From positions 1 through 56,423 of the forward strand of contig NZ_OAOF01000024.1 in the NCBI RefSeq assembly GCF_900205965.1: a DNA stretch of 56,423 nt, written 5' to 3'. Below the pieces are notes generated by a model. The model worked only from the letters and a program-made list of their open reading frames with translations. It had not been told where the DNA came from and ran no database searches. This document shows, piece after piece, positions 36,422 to 45,114 of the stretch; position 1 is the first letter of the stretch; each line of letters starts with the position of its first letter. The translations under genes were made by a program, and so were the position numbers. This DNA is from Lacrimispora amygdalina. Its GTDB lineage: Bacteria; Bacillota; Clostridia; Lachnospirales; Lachnospiraceae.

Positions 36422-37381
36422 ATGGAATATAATCAGTTCTTATTGAAGGTTCAGACAGAGATCGAAAAGCAGTTAGGAGATGGTTTTCATGTGAGGGTTC
36501 AACGGGTTCTTAAGAATAATGATACGGTGCTGGAGGGGCTGGTAATTTCCAAAGGAAAGGAGCATCTTTCCCCTACGATCTATTTGAATCCATACTTTGA
36601 AGAGTTTCAGCGGGGAATGGGAATGCAGGAAATCATAGGACGGCTCCTACGTGTCTATGAGCAGAATGTAAATATTTCCTTTGGAAATGCAACAGTGGAG
36701 GAGTTAGTTGATTTTAACAACTTAAGAGATAAAGTGGCTTATAAGCTCATACATCGAGCGTCTAATCAGGAGCTGTTAAAAGAGGTTCCTTATGTGGAAT
36801 TTCTGGATCTGGCGGTAGTTTTCTATCTGTTCTTAGGTGAATGCAGAAGCGGACAGATGACGGCCCTTATTTACAATACCCATATGGTATCATGGGGCAC
36901 AACGAAGGAGGAATTATTTCAACTGGCAAAGAGGAATACTCCAGAGCTTTTCCCGGCTCATATCAGGAATATGAAAGATAGCATAGAGGAACTTTTAAAA
37001 GTAGATTTGGAAGACTTTGGTGAATCTGGAATCATGGATGAACTGCTGGGAGAGGACCAGTTTCCATTTTATGTTCTGTCCAATCAAAGAATGACGAATG
37101 GAGCCTGCTGTATCCTGTATGAGAACTTTCTGGAAGGATTTGCTAAGGAGCAGGGAGCGGATCTTATCATACTTCCATCAAGTATCCATGAAACGCTGCT
37201 GATCCCGGACCAGGGGGAGAACTCTTACGAAGAACTTGGCGCCATGGTGAATGAGATCAATCAAAGCGAGGTTCCGGAAGAGGAGCGTTTGTCCAACCAG
37301 GTATACCGTTATTCCCGTTCTTCTGGAACGGTTGAGATCCTATTTCAATCAGAGGCATGTTTGATTAACAGGAAGGAGTAA
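36422..37381 (+). CDS. DUF5688 family protein
   Basis: 319 residues with NNDTVLEGLVISKGKEHLSP, TIYLNPYFEEFQRG, and a C-terminal YVLSNQRMTNGACCILYENF and LIILPSSIHETLLIP. This matches DUF5688, a family carried by clostridial conjugative elements. Its C-terminus contains a conserved 'peptide-like' region of unknown role. GGAGGAAAAGCAA precedes the ATG at 36422. Confidence 0.8.
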   Translation: MEYNQFLLKVQTEIEKQLGDGFHVRVQRVLKNNDTVLEGLVISKGKEHLSPTIYLNPYFEEFQRGMGMQEIIGRLLRVYEQNVNISFGNATVEELVDFNNLRDKVAYKLIHRASNQELLKEVPYVEFLDLAVVFYLFLGECRSGQMTALIYNTHMVSWGTTKEELFQLAKRNTPELFPAHIRNMKDSIEELLKVDLEDFGESGIMDELLGEDQFPFYVLSNQRMTNGACCILYENFLEGFAKEQGADLIILPSSIHETLLIPDQGENSYEELGAMVNEINQSEVPEEERLSNQVYRYSRSSGTVEILFQSEACLINRKE

Positions 37382-37522
37382 TACCTATCCCGGTGGAACC
37401 GGGTTTGCAAGCGGAGAACAGCGATGGCCTGCAGTAAAATTACTCATCGTGGCTACAAGTTCCAGTAAGGCTAAAACCTAAACAGAAACGGCTGGTTCGT
37501 ATCATAGCAATCTAAAAAATTA

Positions 37523-37547
37523 CCACTTCACCGGAAACGGTAAGTGG
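37523..37547 (+). promoter_or_regulatory. GNRA-capped hairpin at a start codon
   Basis: CCACTT plus ACCG pair with CGGT plus AAGTGG, with one bulged C and a GAAA tetraloop. It ends six bases before the ATG of the PAPS-reductase-like gene and occupies the place of its ribosome site, so it may be a translational operator. Confidence 0.6.
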
Positions 37548-37552
37548 CTGGT

Positions 37553-38308
37553 ATGAAAGTATGTTGGTTCAGTACCGGAATCTCGTCTTTTGCAGCATGT
37601 TATCTTACGAAAGATATCGATAAAATTGTCTATACCCATGTGGAAGATCAGCATCAGGACAGTCTGCGTTTTTTACAGGACTGTGAAAAGTTACTGGGCA
37701 GGAAGATTGAAATCCTTCAATCGGATCTTTATAAAGATGTCAACGATGTAATCGAAAGAACCAGATACATAAACGGTGCCTATGGCGCTGCCTGTACAAA
37801 GTGGTTAAAGAAACAGGTGAGGAAGAAGTGGGAAAGAGAAAATCCAGGATTTCACAGTTACGTCTGGGGATATGATGCCAACGAGAAACGCCGGGCACAA
37901 GCGGTCAGAGAAGCTCTTCCGGATTATGATCATGAATTTCCGTTAATCGAACAGGGATTAACAAAGGCAGAGTGTCATGGAATTGCGGGCCGGCTTGGAC
38001 TGAAACGTCCCGTCATGTATGACCTTGGCTATCCCAATAATAACTGCATTGGTTGTGTAAAAGGCGGTATGGGGTATTGGAATAAAATCAGAGTAGATTT
38101 CCCGGAAGTGTTTGAGCGGCGGGCAAGGCAGGAAAGAGAAATAGGCCGCAGCTGCATAAAAGGTATATTCTTAGACGAACTGGAACCGGACCGGGGGAAT
38201 ATGCACATGGAAGTCTTTGAGGATTGTTCCATAGCATGTCAATTATTGACATGGGAAATAAATGAGAAGCATAAGGAAGTCCATCCGGGAAAAACAAAAG
38301 ATTCTTAA
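37553..38308 (+). CDS. PAPS-reductase-family (ATP pyrophosphatase fold) protein
   Basis: 251 residues with an N-terminal STGISS nucleotide-binding loop, a central CTKWLKKQVRKKWER and YVWGYDANEKRRAQ segment, and a Cys motif NNCIGCVKGGMGYW. Phage and mobile-element members of this family are thought to activate nucleotides or sulfur (compare DndC in DNA phosphorothioation), but no dnd genes are present. ATG 37553 is preferred over GTG 37544, which lies inside a hairpin stem. Confidence 0.8.
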   Translation: MKVCWFSTGISSFAACYLTKDIDKIVYTHVEDQHQDSLRFLQDCEKLLGRKIEILQSDLYKDVNDVIERTRYINGAYGAACTKWLKKQVRKKWERENPGFHSYVWGYDANEKRRAQAVREALPDYDHEFPLIEQGLTKAECHGIAGRLGLKRPVMYDLGYPNNNCIGCVKGGMGYWNKIRVDFPEVFERRARQEREIGRSCIKGIFLDELEPDRGNMHMEVFEDCSIACQLLTWEINEKHKEVHPGKTKDS

Positions 38309-38324
38309 GCGAGGAGGAAAGCTC

Positions 38325-38558
38325 ATGAAAGAGAAACTTGTAACATATCTGCAGGAGTTTATTGCAGAAAACAACTGGGATGAGAATAACGTACCGGAGC
38401 AGACCAGAGCCATATTTACGACCCTGTGCTTTGCCGGGGGTGTAGATCCTGATACTAAAGAGGCGGATTACATTTTACAGATGATCTATCAATCAGTGAC
38501 AGAAAAAATCATTCCATATGAAGCGTTCCAAAATTTCATGCTGGAATTGGTCGTGTAA
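38325..38558 (+). CDS. Small hypothetical protein
   Basis: 77 residues, GAGGAGGAAAGCTC ribosome site. Helical (KEKLVTYLQEFIAENNWDEN; FTTLCFAGGVDPDT; YILQMIYQSVTEKIIPYEAF). Unknown family, co-directional with the mobile module. Confidence 0.65.
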   Translation: MKEKLVTYLQEFIAENNWDENNVPEQTRAIFTTLCFAGGVDPDTKEADYILQMIYQSVTEKIIPYEAFQNFMLELVV

Positions 38559-38660
38559 AAAGGAATGACGGTCACAGGATTGTTTCCCTGTCAGGGGGTG
38601 TCAGTCTGACAAATACAAAGAACAAGGAAACCATTCTTATAGGTAAAGAGAGGGAATCAT

Positions 38661-39485
38661 ATGAAGTTGTTGAATATCTATTGTCTGGTACAGGAATTTT
38701 ATGCCATTGAGGCAATCTCAGCCCTGCTGTCTTCCAACCAGGGCAGCCATCTGGAACCAATGAGACATAGTCATAGCCGGTGGTTTCGAGATTTTTGTGA
38801 TTTCCGGGATACATATATCCCGAAATTTGCGTCAGCCATTTATGATTATACGGTTTTGGTTGTTGCGGCGGAACTGCGCCATTGCAGATCTCAAGCCTCC
38901 CAGTATATACAGGACTATTACTCGTCGGACCAGTCAAGAAATGACGTCTATCGTGATTGCACCGTATACAACAAAAGCGATATTTTAAAAGCGGGCCTCC
39001 GGATGTTTGATACGGAGCGGGTAACCTGGAGTTCCTCTTTCGGTGGAGAAAAATGGAAACAGATCGCAAAGGCAGGGCTTTTAAAGGGGAAAGTCAGCGA
39101 CATCATATTTGTTGACCACTGCGTGGATCTGTCTCACAATTGCAGCATTTATTTTGATAAAAAAGCAGGGATTTTTTTCCTGGAGAACTTAACGCAATAC
39201 AAAGAACTGCTGGATTTAAAACAGGTTTGTGAGCCCCAGGTTTTGCTCCGTACCAGGCAGGGGGCTCAATTCAACCGGCTCCTATTCCGGGCAAATACCT
39301 TACACATCCTGGAGGGAAAGGCAGAAGGAGATCCCCATCTTACTGACTACAGCGAGGCCGAAACGCTTCTGCTGGATTACCGCCCTGTTGTGTGGGGAAA
39401 TAAGCGGTTGGATTATTCAGAAAGCAACATCATAACGCAGCAATATTTCGGCAGCAGAGACCGTGAATATGCGCGGGCTGCGTAA
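38661..39485 (+). CDS. Hypothetical protein of the mobile module
   Basis: 274 residues, alpha/beta, with many aromatic residues (CLVQEFYAIEAISALLSSNQ; FRDFCDFRDTYIPKFASAIY; VSDIIFVDHCVDLSHNCSIY). GGGAATCAT lies before the ATG. No catalytic signature seen. It is followed 13 bases later by the phosphatase gene, suggesting joint expression. Confidence 0.65.
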   Translation: MKLLNIYCLVQEFYAIEAISALLSSNQGSHLEPMRHSHSRWFRDFCDFRDTYIPKFASAIYDYTVLVVAAELRHCRSQASQYIQDYYSSDQSRNDVYRDCTVYNKSDILKAGLRMFDTERVTWSSSFGGEKWKQIAKAGLLKGKVSDIIFVDHCVDLSHNCSIYFDKKAGIFFLENLTQYKELLDLKQVCEPQVLLRTRQGAQFNRLLFRANTLHILEGKAEGDPHLTDYSEAETLLLDYRPVVWGNKRLDYSESNIITQQYFGSRDREYARAA

Positions 39486-39498
39486 ATGGGGGATTGAC

Positions 39499-40200
39499 AT
39501 GAGTAAAAGAAAAAAGAATGCGAACAGGAGAGTGCACGCACGGGTATGCCATACCGGACCGGTGGAAGTAACGAAAAACTTATTTTGCGGCAGCGAAAAG
39601 GAAGCCCTCGTCATGGCGGTGGCGCCAATTCAAGTGGATATGCTGGTTCCCTTAAATGATTTGGATGCAAAGGTATGGGACCTGGGTTTTCGCGGGGAAA
39701 TCCTGTACTGTCCGATCAGGGATTTTGGGACTTTACCGGATGATGTGTTAGAATCATTCATCACAAGAATCCTCGACAGGTTAAGCAGCAATAAAAAGGT
39801 AGGCCTGTTCTGCGTGGGAGGCCATGGAAGGACCGGCTATATCGCCTCCATTGTATTAGGCCGTCTGGGATATCAGGACCCCATTGGATTCTTGAGAGAG
39901 CACTATTGCAAGGAGGCCGTCGAAAGCAATGAGCAGGTTCAGCACATCGCCGATGTGTTAGGCCGCCCGGAGCTGGCAGAAAAGTATAAAAGAACATATG
40001 GGGGCGGGAACGGTTTCATGGCTTACAGACACTTTGGATTTGACCGTGAATATTTCTCGTGGTTTTCCGCAAGGGAGACTGCAGAGGCGCATATCTGTGA
40101 TGAATGTACTTACTTTGGCTCGTGCGGATGCCAAATTTATGCAGATTATTTTGTGAGAGAATATGACCCGGCCTGTACCGACTTTATAGAAAAAGATTGA
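39499..40200 (+). CDS. Dual-specificity/tyrosine phosphatase-like protein
   Basis: 233 residues. The signature loop C105-VGGHG-R111-TG fits the Cx5R active site of cysteine phosphatases, with D74 of IRDFGT as a candidate general acid. A C-terminal region with several cysteines (HICDECTYFGSCGCQIYADY) may bind metal. It might dephosphorylate proteins, RNA 5' ends or nucleotides; mobile-element members are uncharacterised as far as I know. ATG 39499 follows GGGGGATTGAC. Confidence 0.8.
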   Translation: MSKRKKNANRRVHARVCHTGPVEVTKNLFCGSEKEALVMAVAPIQVDMLVPLNDLDAKVWDLGFRGEILYCPIRDFGTLPDDVLESFITRILDRLSSNKKVGLFCVGGHGRTGYIASIVLGRLGYQDPIGFLREHYCKEAVESNEQVQHIADVLGRPELAEKYKRTYGGGNGFMAYRHFGFDREYFSWFSARETAEAHICDECTYFGSCGCQIYADYFVREYDPACTDFIEKD

Positions 40201-40318
40201 TGACGCTCCAGCATTTTATAAAACCCTTAATGGAACGGGGCAAATTTAAACGATAATCTGGCCGGAGCTGTGTGCTTCGGCTGGGAAATTAAAACAGATC
40301 AGGAGGACAAAGACAGAG

Positions 40319-41269
40319 ATGGAAAGGACATATGATACGATCAACGAACAGACCGCAAGGACGGCAAAACATATCAATTCATTTGATGATTATGCAGCAG
40401 GGAGTGCCACTGCGGAGTATAAAAAATATGTAGACCGGATTTATGCTGTTGTGGATCAGATCAAAGAAAGAAAACCCCATTTAACGGGGAAAGCCGTAAA
40501 AATGGCGGACCGTTACAGCCGGAAGCTGGCAGAATATTATAACAACTATTACCGGAATGAAGCGAGTTGTCCCAGTGTAATGATTTCCGGTCCTGCAAAT
40601 TTCCCTGTAAGAAAGAAGGAGAAGCAGAACCGGCGCAGGGAAAAGCTGATGAAAGACTGGGAGTATTTACAGTCTTATGCAGGAAAAATCGAATATCTGC
40701 TGACGATGGAGCAGCCGATCTTATCAGGAGATGAAAATGCAGTTATGCTTCTGGAAGAAAAGCTGAAAAAGCTGGAATCTGACCAGGCCATGATGAAAGC
40801 TGTCAATGCCTACTATCGGAAGAATCAGACACTGGAGGGCTGCCCGGAGCTGACACCGGAACAGACGGAAACGCTGAAAAAGGAAATGGGTTGTGATTTT
40901 CATTATGAAAATAAGCCATTCATGACCTACCAGCTTACAAATCAAAATGCCACAATCAGAAATACAAGATTTCGTCTGGAACAGCTGAAAAAGGAAAAAG
41001 ATGCCGGAACAACGGAACGGGAGAACTGCTTCTTTCAGATGGTAGAGAACAAAGAACTTATGCGGTTACAGCTGATCTTCGACGGAAAACCGGAGCCGGA
41101 AGTCCGGGAAATATTGAAAACCAATGGGTTTAAGTGGAGCCCGAAAAACGGCTGCTGGCAGAGGCAGTTGACAGGCAATGCAAGGTATGCTGTCGGGAGG
41201 GTCATTCAGGCGCTGGAGAAAATGGAAGCTGCGGGAACAGAAGCGGATGGAGCTGTGAACATCAGCTGA
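40319..41269 (+). CDS. Coiled-coil protein with a DUF3560-like tail
   Basis: 316 residues. The N-terminal half is helical and basic (KKEKQNRRREKLMKDWEYLQ). The C-terminus FDGKPEPEVREILKTNGFKW and SPKNGCWQRQLTGNARYA is a small domain I associate with DUF3560-type proteins of conjugative elements. It is probably DNA-associated; function unknown. AGGAGGACAAAGACAG precedes the ATG. Confidence 0.7.
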   Translation: MERTYDTINEQTARTAKHINSFDDYAAGSATAEYKKYVDRIYAVVDQIKERKPHLTGKAVKMADRYSRKLAEYYNNYYRNEASCPSVMISGPANFPVRKKEKQNRRREKLMKDWEYLQSYAGKIEYLLTMEQPILSGDENAVMLLEEKLKKLESDQAMMKAVNAYYRKNQTLEGCPELTPEQTETLKKEMGCDFHYENKPFMTYQLTNQNATIRNTRFRLEQLKKEKDAGTTERENCFFQMVENKELMRLQLIFDGKPEPEVREILKTNGFKWSPKNGCWQRQLTGNARYAVGRVIQALEKMEAAGTEADGAVNIS

Positions 41270-41325
41270 GTAAAACACTAGTCTATGGAAAGCGGCCCAA
41301 CGTTATCTCATTGCCAATTCCATCT

Positions 41326-41414
41326 ATTCTAACTGCATAAGCAGCAAGAGGGATATAGATACGAAAGATTTGTTGTATCCGATAAATATATTGAAGGAAA
41401 AAAGAAAAAGAAAA
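41326..41414 (+). repeat. Conserved leader, copy 2 (upstream of the methyltransferase)
   Basis: Second copy of the leader at 3150-3240: 26 of 30 bases match in 41326-41355 and ATAAATATATTG recurs near 41380-41392. It again ends about 60 bases before a start codon. Confidence 0.6.
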
Positions 41415-42167
41415 ATGAAGATTGCAGAAAACATTTTAAACATTTTAGCGGAATGCAGAACGGAAGAAAATACACTTTATTTACCAGAGAGACAACTTGA
41501 CCGAAAAACTTATGAGGCTGTAAACAAATGTCTTGCGGCTATCGGAGGCAGATGGAACCGTAAGGCAAAGGGACATATATTTGACTATGATCACCAAGAA
41601 GCATTTGAAAACCTTATCCTTACTGGAGAAACTGAAGACATGAAAAAAGTCTTCCAGTTCTTCCCGACTCCCCGTCCGGTTGCCAAAATCGTCTGTGATC
41701 TGGCGGAACTTGTAAACGGGCAGAGCATTTTAGAACCATCATGCGGCAAAGGCGATCTGGCAGATGTTATCTATGAGAGAGCACCGGAACATCTTGTTTG
41801 CATTGAGATCAACAAGGATATGAAAAAATATCTTGATGAAAAACCCTATTCGTGCATGGTGGGGATTGATTTCCTTGCCTATAAACCAGAGAAAATCAGA
41901 CCGTTTGATCGCATTGTGATGAATCCACCGTTTAGCAGGCAACAGGATATCGACCATATTTATCATGCATTTGGCCTGTTAAAATCAAGAGGAATCCTGG
42001 TGTCGGTCCTGTCTCCGTCTCCATTCTTCCGGACGAACGAAAAATCAATTCAATTCAGAAAATGGCTCCAATTTCTGGATGCCGAAATCATAGATGTTCC
42101 AGAGGGCGCGTTCAAGGAAAGCGGTACGATGATCCGAACCAAAATCATAAAAATCGTTAAACCGTAG
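41415..42167 (+). CDS. DNA adenine-type methyltransferase
   Basis: 250 residues. SAM-binding EPSCGKGD (about 107-114) and catalytic NPPF (160-163) identify an amino-methyltransferase of the N6-adenine class, preceded by a small N-terminal domain (IGGRWNRKAKGHIFDYDHQE) and FFPTPRPVAK. It probably methylates DNA of the mobile element, for protection or regulation; no restriction partner is nearby. The start is uncertain because an A-rich stretch separates GAAGGA from the ATG. Confidence 0.88.
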   Translation: MKIAENILNILAECRTEENTLYLPERQLDRKTYEAVNKCLAAIGGRWNRKAKGHIFDYDHQEAFENLILTGETEDMKKVFQFFPTPRPVAKIVCDLAELVNGQSILEPSCGKGDLADVIYERAPEHLVCIEINKDMKKYLDEKPYSCMVGIDFLAYKPEKIRPFDRIVMNPPFSRQQDIDHIYHAFGLLKSRGILVSVLSPSPFFRTNEKSIQFRKWLQFLDAEIIDVPEGAFKESGTMIRTKIIKIVKP

Positions 42168-42280
42168 TTGCCTGAACTGGACAAGGGTTTATAATACATC
42201 AATTCAACTGGGCGGAGTTATGAATATCAGCTGTAGCAGGAAGATTACAGAAATTAATTTGATAAATGAATAAGGAAAGA

Positions 42281-42315
42281 GGCTGCTATCCGATTTAGAG
42301 ACAGCAGTCTTTTTG
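42281..42315 (+). terminator. Intrinsic terminator
   Basis: GGCTGCT (42281-42287) pairs with AGCAGTC (42303-42309), one G-U, then TTTTT. It closes the co-directional module that starts at 30.9 kb. Confidence 0.7.
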
Positions 42316-42475
42316 CTTGAAATAGCAGCATAATATAAAATGAAAACTTAGATACAATGGATTTCCTATCGGCACATATTCTTGAATGAACCTGTTTCTA
42401 GATAATCATATTCATCAGGTAAAGCCAAACAGGTCTAGTCCATAATTCCAAAGACAGGCTTACCTGTGATTCTTA

Positions 42476-42572
42476 AAAACCCACATATACTACAACATGT
42501 TCTTCAATATTTGCCTAAAATCTTATTTTTGTGCAAAAAAATGGAACAAAGCACAAACTATATGTGGGTTTT
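42476..42572 (-). repeat. 14-bp inverted repeat downstream of the 552-residue gene
   Basis: AAAACCCACATATA (42476-42489) and TATATGTGGGTTTT (42559-42572) are perfect inverted repeats 69 bases apart, with GTGC/GCAC inside. They lie just past the stop of the reverse-strand gene and may be its terminator, a small RNA, or an element end. Confidence 0.6.
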
Positions 42573-42578
42573 GAGCGG

Positions 42579-44237
42579 TTAACGACTTAATAATTCGGCA
42601 GTACATGAAATGATAAAGCTTTCGCTTAAACGCCTAAAATTTTCATTTAAATATTCTTGACTGATTAACGCAGGCATAGGCTTTGACTGGTGATTGTATG
42701 TGCTTAGAATGACCTTTCTTAAAATATCATAGTCGATGGAAGTGTTAGGATAATCCGGGAGGATAAAATTATCCTGTACTGGTTTCTGAACTTCCTCCTT
42801 TGCATTTGGTTTTTTAGGAAAACAAACATCATTGGCTTTATCCATCAAGTATTTCGTTTTTTCTGTTACATCATTAAAAGTAGTACTCTCTGAAAGATGT
42901 TTATTTAAAACTTTATATAGATCCAGTAAATTTTGTGCTGTTGATTGTTCGGGCTTTGAAAAAGAATCATAGAGCGATACAAAAAAATAACTTTCATAAA
43001 TGGGAAAAGCGAATGTGACCATGTAGTTTATAAAATTACGATAACAATTTTTCCATTGACTAAGCGTGTCAAACGAGTCAGTGATTTTATTGGTTCGTTT
43101 ATCAAAGTAAGCCATAGAATCAGGTTTAAGAATCTTCTCAATCAAAAAGGAAGAATTGAAATCACGATAATCTGTACAACAATCAAATGCCATCTGAAGC
43201 AACAAATGGCGACTGAATGTATTTGGAAGATTCATGCCGCTTGATACAAATTTGATAAAAGAGTCATCGTTAAATGGAAGATTGTGCCTTTTGGAAAGCG
43301 CTTCAATATTTTTTGTAAGACAGTAGATAAAATCAAAATGAAACGTTTGTTCCAGCTTATACTTATAATATATAAGATCGGAGCGGGTCATAAAGTTTTC
43401 AATGTCATCAGCTGGCATTTTTGTAATTATATTTTGAAGCTCTGCTACGCTTTTTATAAATTGCGTTATCTTTGCTGGTGTAATATTTTGTGTCACATCA
43501 TACAGTCTGAATATATTTTTTAATAGAGGGACATTGCCTCTTAAGGACTGTAACAGAGGTACACTGTTTAATGGTATCGTAAACTTTTCCTGTTTATCTC
43601 CTGATTTGGATAACGATATTTGTTCACCAATATATTGGTAGTTTGGGTATTTGTCAAATAATTTTTTTAGCGTCTTAAAACTTTTAGGATAGGAATTATA
43701 GGAATCATTTGAAGCTTTAACGGAATTTACCGCGCCATATAAGCAGTAATCGTCATCATTGTTAAAGATAAAAGGTTTATCAGAACCTTCGGATATTTTA
43801 AAATAGTCATGGTCATAGGCATAATTGAATCCCAAATAATTGATATGACGGGCGAGCTGATATGGTTTAATAGATATAATATGGAAAATCATATGATGAA
43901 GTTTATCAAACGTTGCAAGAATGCAGTGGTCGTTGATCATTTTTTTCCAGACATTGTGATAACCATGGAGAGTACCAAGTTCTCCTATTGGAGGAAGTGA
44001 AACCCCTCTGGGTATATTCGTTTTCTCATTTCCAAAAAATTTAACTCCTCCTTCACCCAAAATTTCTTTACAGGATTCATGCATATGCTCCAATATTTGT
44101 TCCAGTACAGGTTCATCGTTTTGAAGAGATGATTGATATTTCTTTGAATGATAAGAGATGTTAGCGCCATAGATAAGAATATTTCGTGCCTCTGTAATAT
44201 ATACTTCAAAATTTTTTGGATTTATAGACTGATACAT
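42579..44237 (-). CDS. Orphan 552-residue protein
   Basis: An AT-rich gene with no family I recognise. Predicted soluble and largely alpha-helical, rich in Asn, Lys, Tyr and Phe (KTLKKLFDKYPNYQYIGEQI; NITPAKITQFIKSVAELQNI; CCTDYRDFNSSFLIEKILKP). There is no signal peptide, membrane helix or catalytic motif by eye. GGGGAAGTTACTAT leads to the ATG. It is transcribed against its neighbours and sits at the edge of an integrative element. Low GC and opposite orientation fit cargo such as a defence or anti-defence gene; that is inference. Confidence 0.7.
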   Translation of the reverse strand: MYQSINPKNFEVYITEARNILIYGANISYHSKKYQSSLQNDEPVLEQILEHMHESCKEILGEGGVKFFGNEKTNIPRGVSLPPIGELGTLHGYHNVWKKMINDHCILATFDKLHHMIFHIISIKPYQLARHINYLGFNYAYDHDYFKISEGSDKPFIFNNDDDYCLYGAVNSVKASNDSYNSYPKSFKTLKKLFDKYPNYQYIGEQISLSKSGDKQEKFTIPLNSVPLLQSLRGNVPLLKNIFRLYDVTQNITPAKITQFIKSVAELQNIITKMPADDIENFMTRSDLIYYKYKLEQTFHFDFIYCLTKNIEALSKRHNLPFNDDSFIKFVSSGMNLPNTFSRHLLLQMAFDCCTDYRDFNSSFLIEKILKPDSMAYFDKRTNKITDSFDTLSQWKNCYRNFINYMVTFAFPIYESYFFVSLYDSFSKPEQSTAQNLLDLYKVLNKHLSESTTFNDVTEKTKYLMDKANDVCFPKKPNAKEEVQKPVQDNFILPDYPNTSIDYDILRKVILSTYNHQSKPMPALISQEYLNENFRRLSESFIISCTAELLSR

Positions 44238-44412
44238 ATAGTAACTTCCCCTTTTTTGTCTTATATCATTGAATGATACTATATATTAAATTAAAAAACA
44301 ATAGATTTTGTCATATTTTATTTATAGTAGCTATGTGGCATAATTATGTTACGGCAGGGAAATAGGTTTGCGCAAACGAAATTCCCCATTAAAAAGTGAA
44401 GGAGAAAGATTT

Positions 44413-45114
44413 ATGGAAGAGAATCAATTTAATCCCTATCCGCAGTATAACTCGGTTGGCTATAATGGTGCGTTAAGTTCACAGCCCCCGAAGGTTCCGC
44501 TATATTCCGCATACGAATATAAGGCCAGGGTGGATTTTGAGAAAGAAGCGAATTTAATACAAATGAAGACATTTACAGAGATAGAGAAGCATAAGGAAAA
44601 AAGGGCTATTGATAAAGAGAACTTCGCGGAATTGCTGCGGGTCAAAACAGACTTACAAATTAAACGTGACATGTTGTCTGAAACAATCATGATTACGGAT
44701 CAGGGAATGCTCAGACGGAAGCAGGATTTTATGCTGGAAGCGAGCAAGGATTATTATTTTGCAAATTTTTCTATCCCAATACAACCGGTTCAATTTAAGA
44801 CGGCAGGGATTGACTATACAGTTCTATGTATGCGAACGAGGATAGAGCGGTTAGGTGAAAAAGATTTATATTTTGATTTAAGGAAGGATGATGCCAATTA
44901 TTATCGCCGAAAATTTCGTAATGCAGGCATAATTTTTAAGAAAAAAAGAAGGGAGGGTGATGAATTTTTTTTCGATGTTATTCAGGCGGTTATAGGTATC
45001 TCCCGAACCGTGGAAGTGCCCGGAGCGTATGGTTTTTATACGGTAGAGGGCATGTTACAGTATGCGGATAAAAAAACAATGCTCTGGAAAGCGGTGTTAG
45101 ATTATGCAAAATGA
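44413..45114 (+). CDS. Hypothetical protein upstream of the element ATPase
   Basis: 233 residues from ATG 44413 (GAAGGAGAAAGATTT). The front is proline/tyrosine-rich and disordered, followed by a coiled coil (FTEIEKHKEKRAIDKENFAE) and an alpha/beta domain (IDYTVLCMRTRIERLGEKDL). It overlaps the next gene by 11 bases. With the next two genes it forms a conserved-looking trio; role unknown, perhaps replication or DNA transfer of the element. Confidence 0.65.
   Translation: MEENQFNPYPQYNSVGYNGALSSQPPKVPLYSAYEYKARVDFEKEANLIQMKTFTEIEKHKEKRAIDKENFAELLRVKTDLQIKRDMLSETIMITDQGMLRRKQDFMLEASKDYYFANFSIPIQPVQFKTAGIDYTVLCMRTRIERLGEKDLYFDLRKDDANYYRRKFRNAGIIFKKKRREGDEFFFDVIQAVIGISRTVEVPGAYGFYTVEGMLQYADKKTMLWKAVLDYAK

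Noticed and set aside
37553..38308. Evidence for a Dnd DNA phosphorothioation system
   Set aside because: Only a PAPS-reductase-like protein is present; no dndA, B, D or E or restriction partners were seen nearby.
38572..39069. 165-codon reverse-strand frame
   Set aside because: Antisense to a better-supported forward gene; no ribosome site and no recognisable domain.
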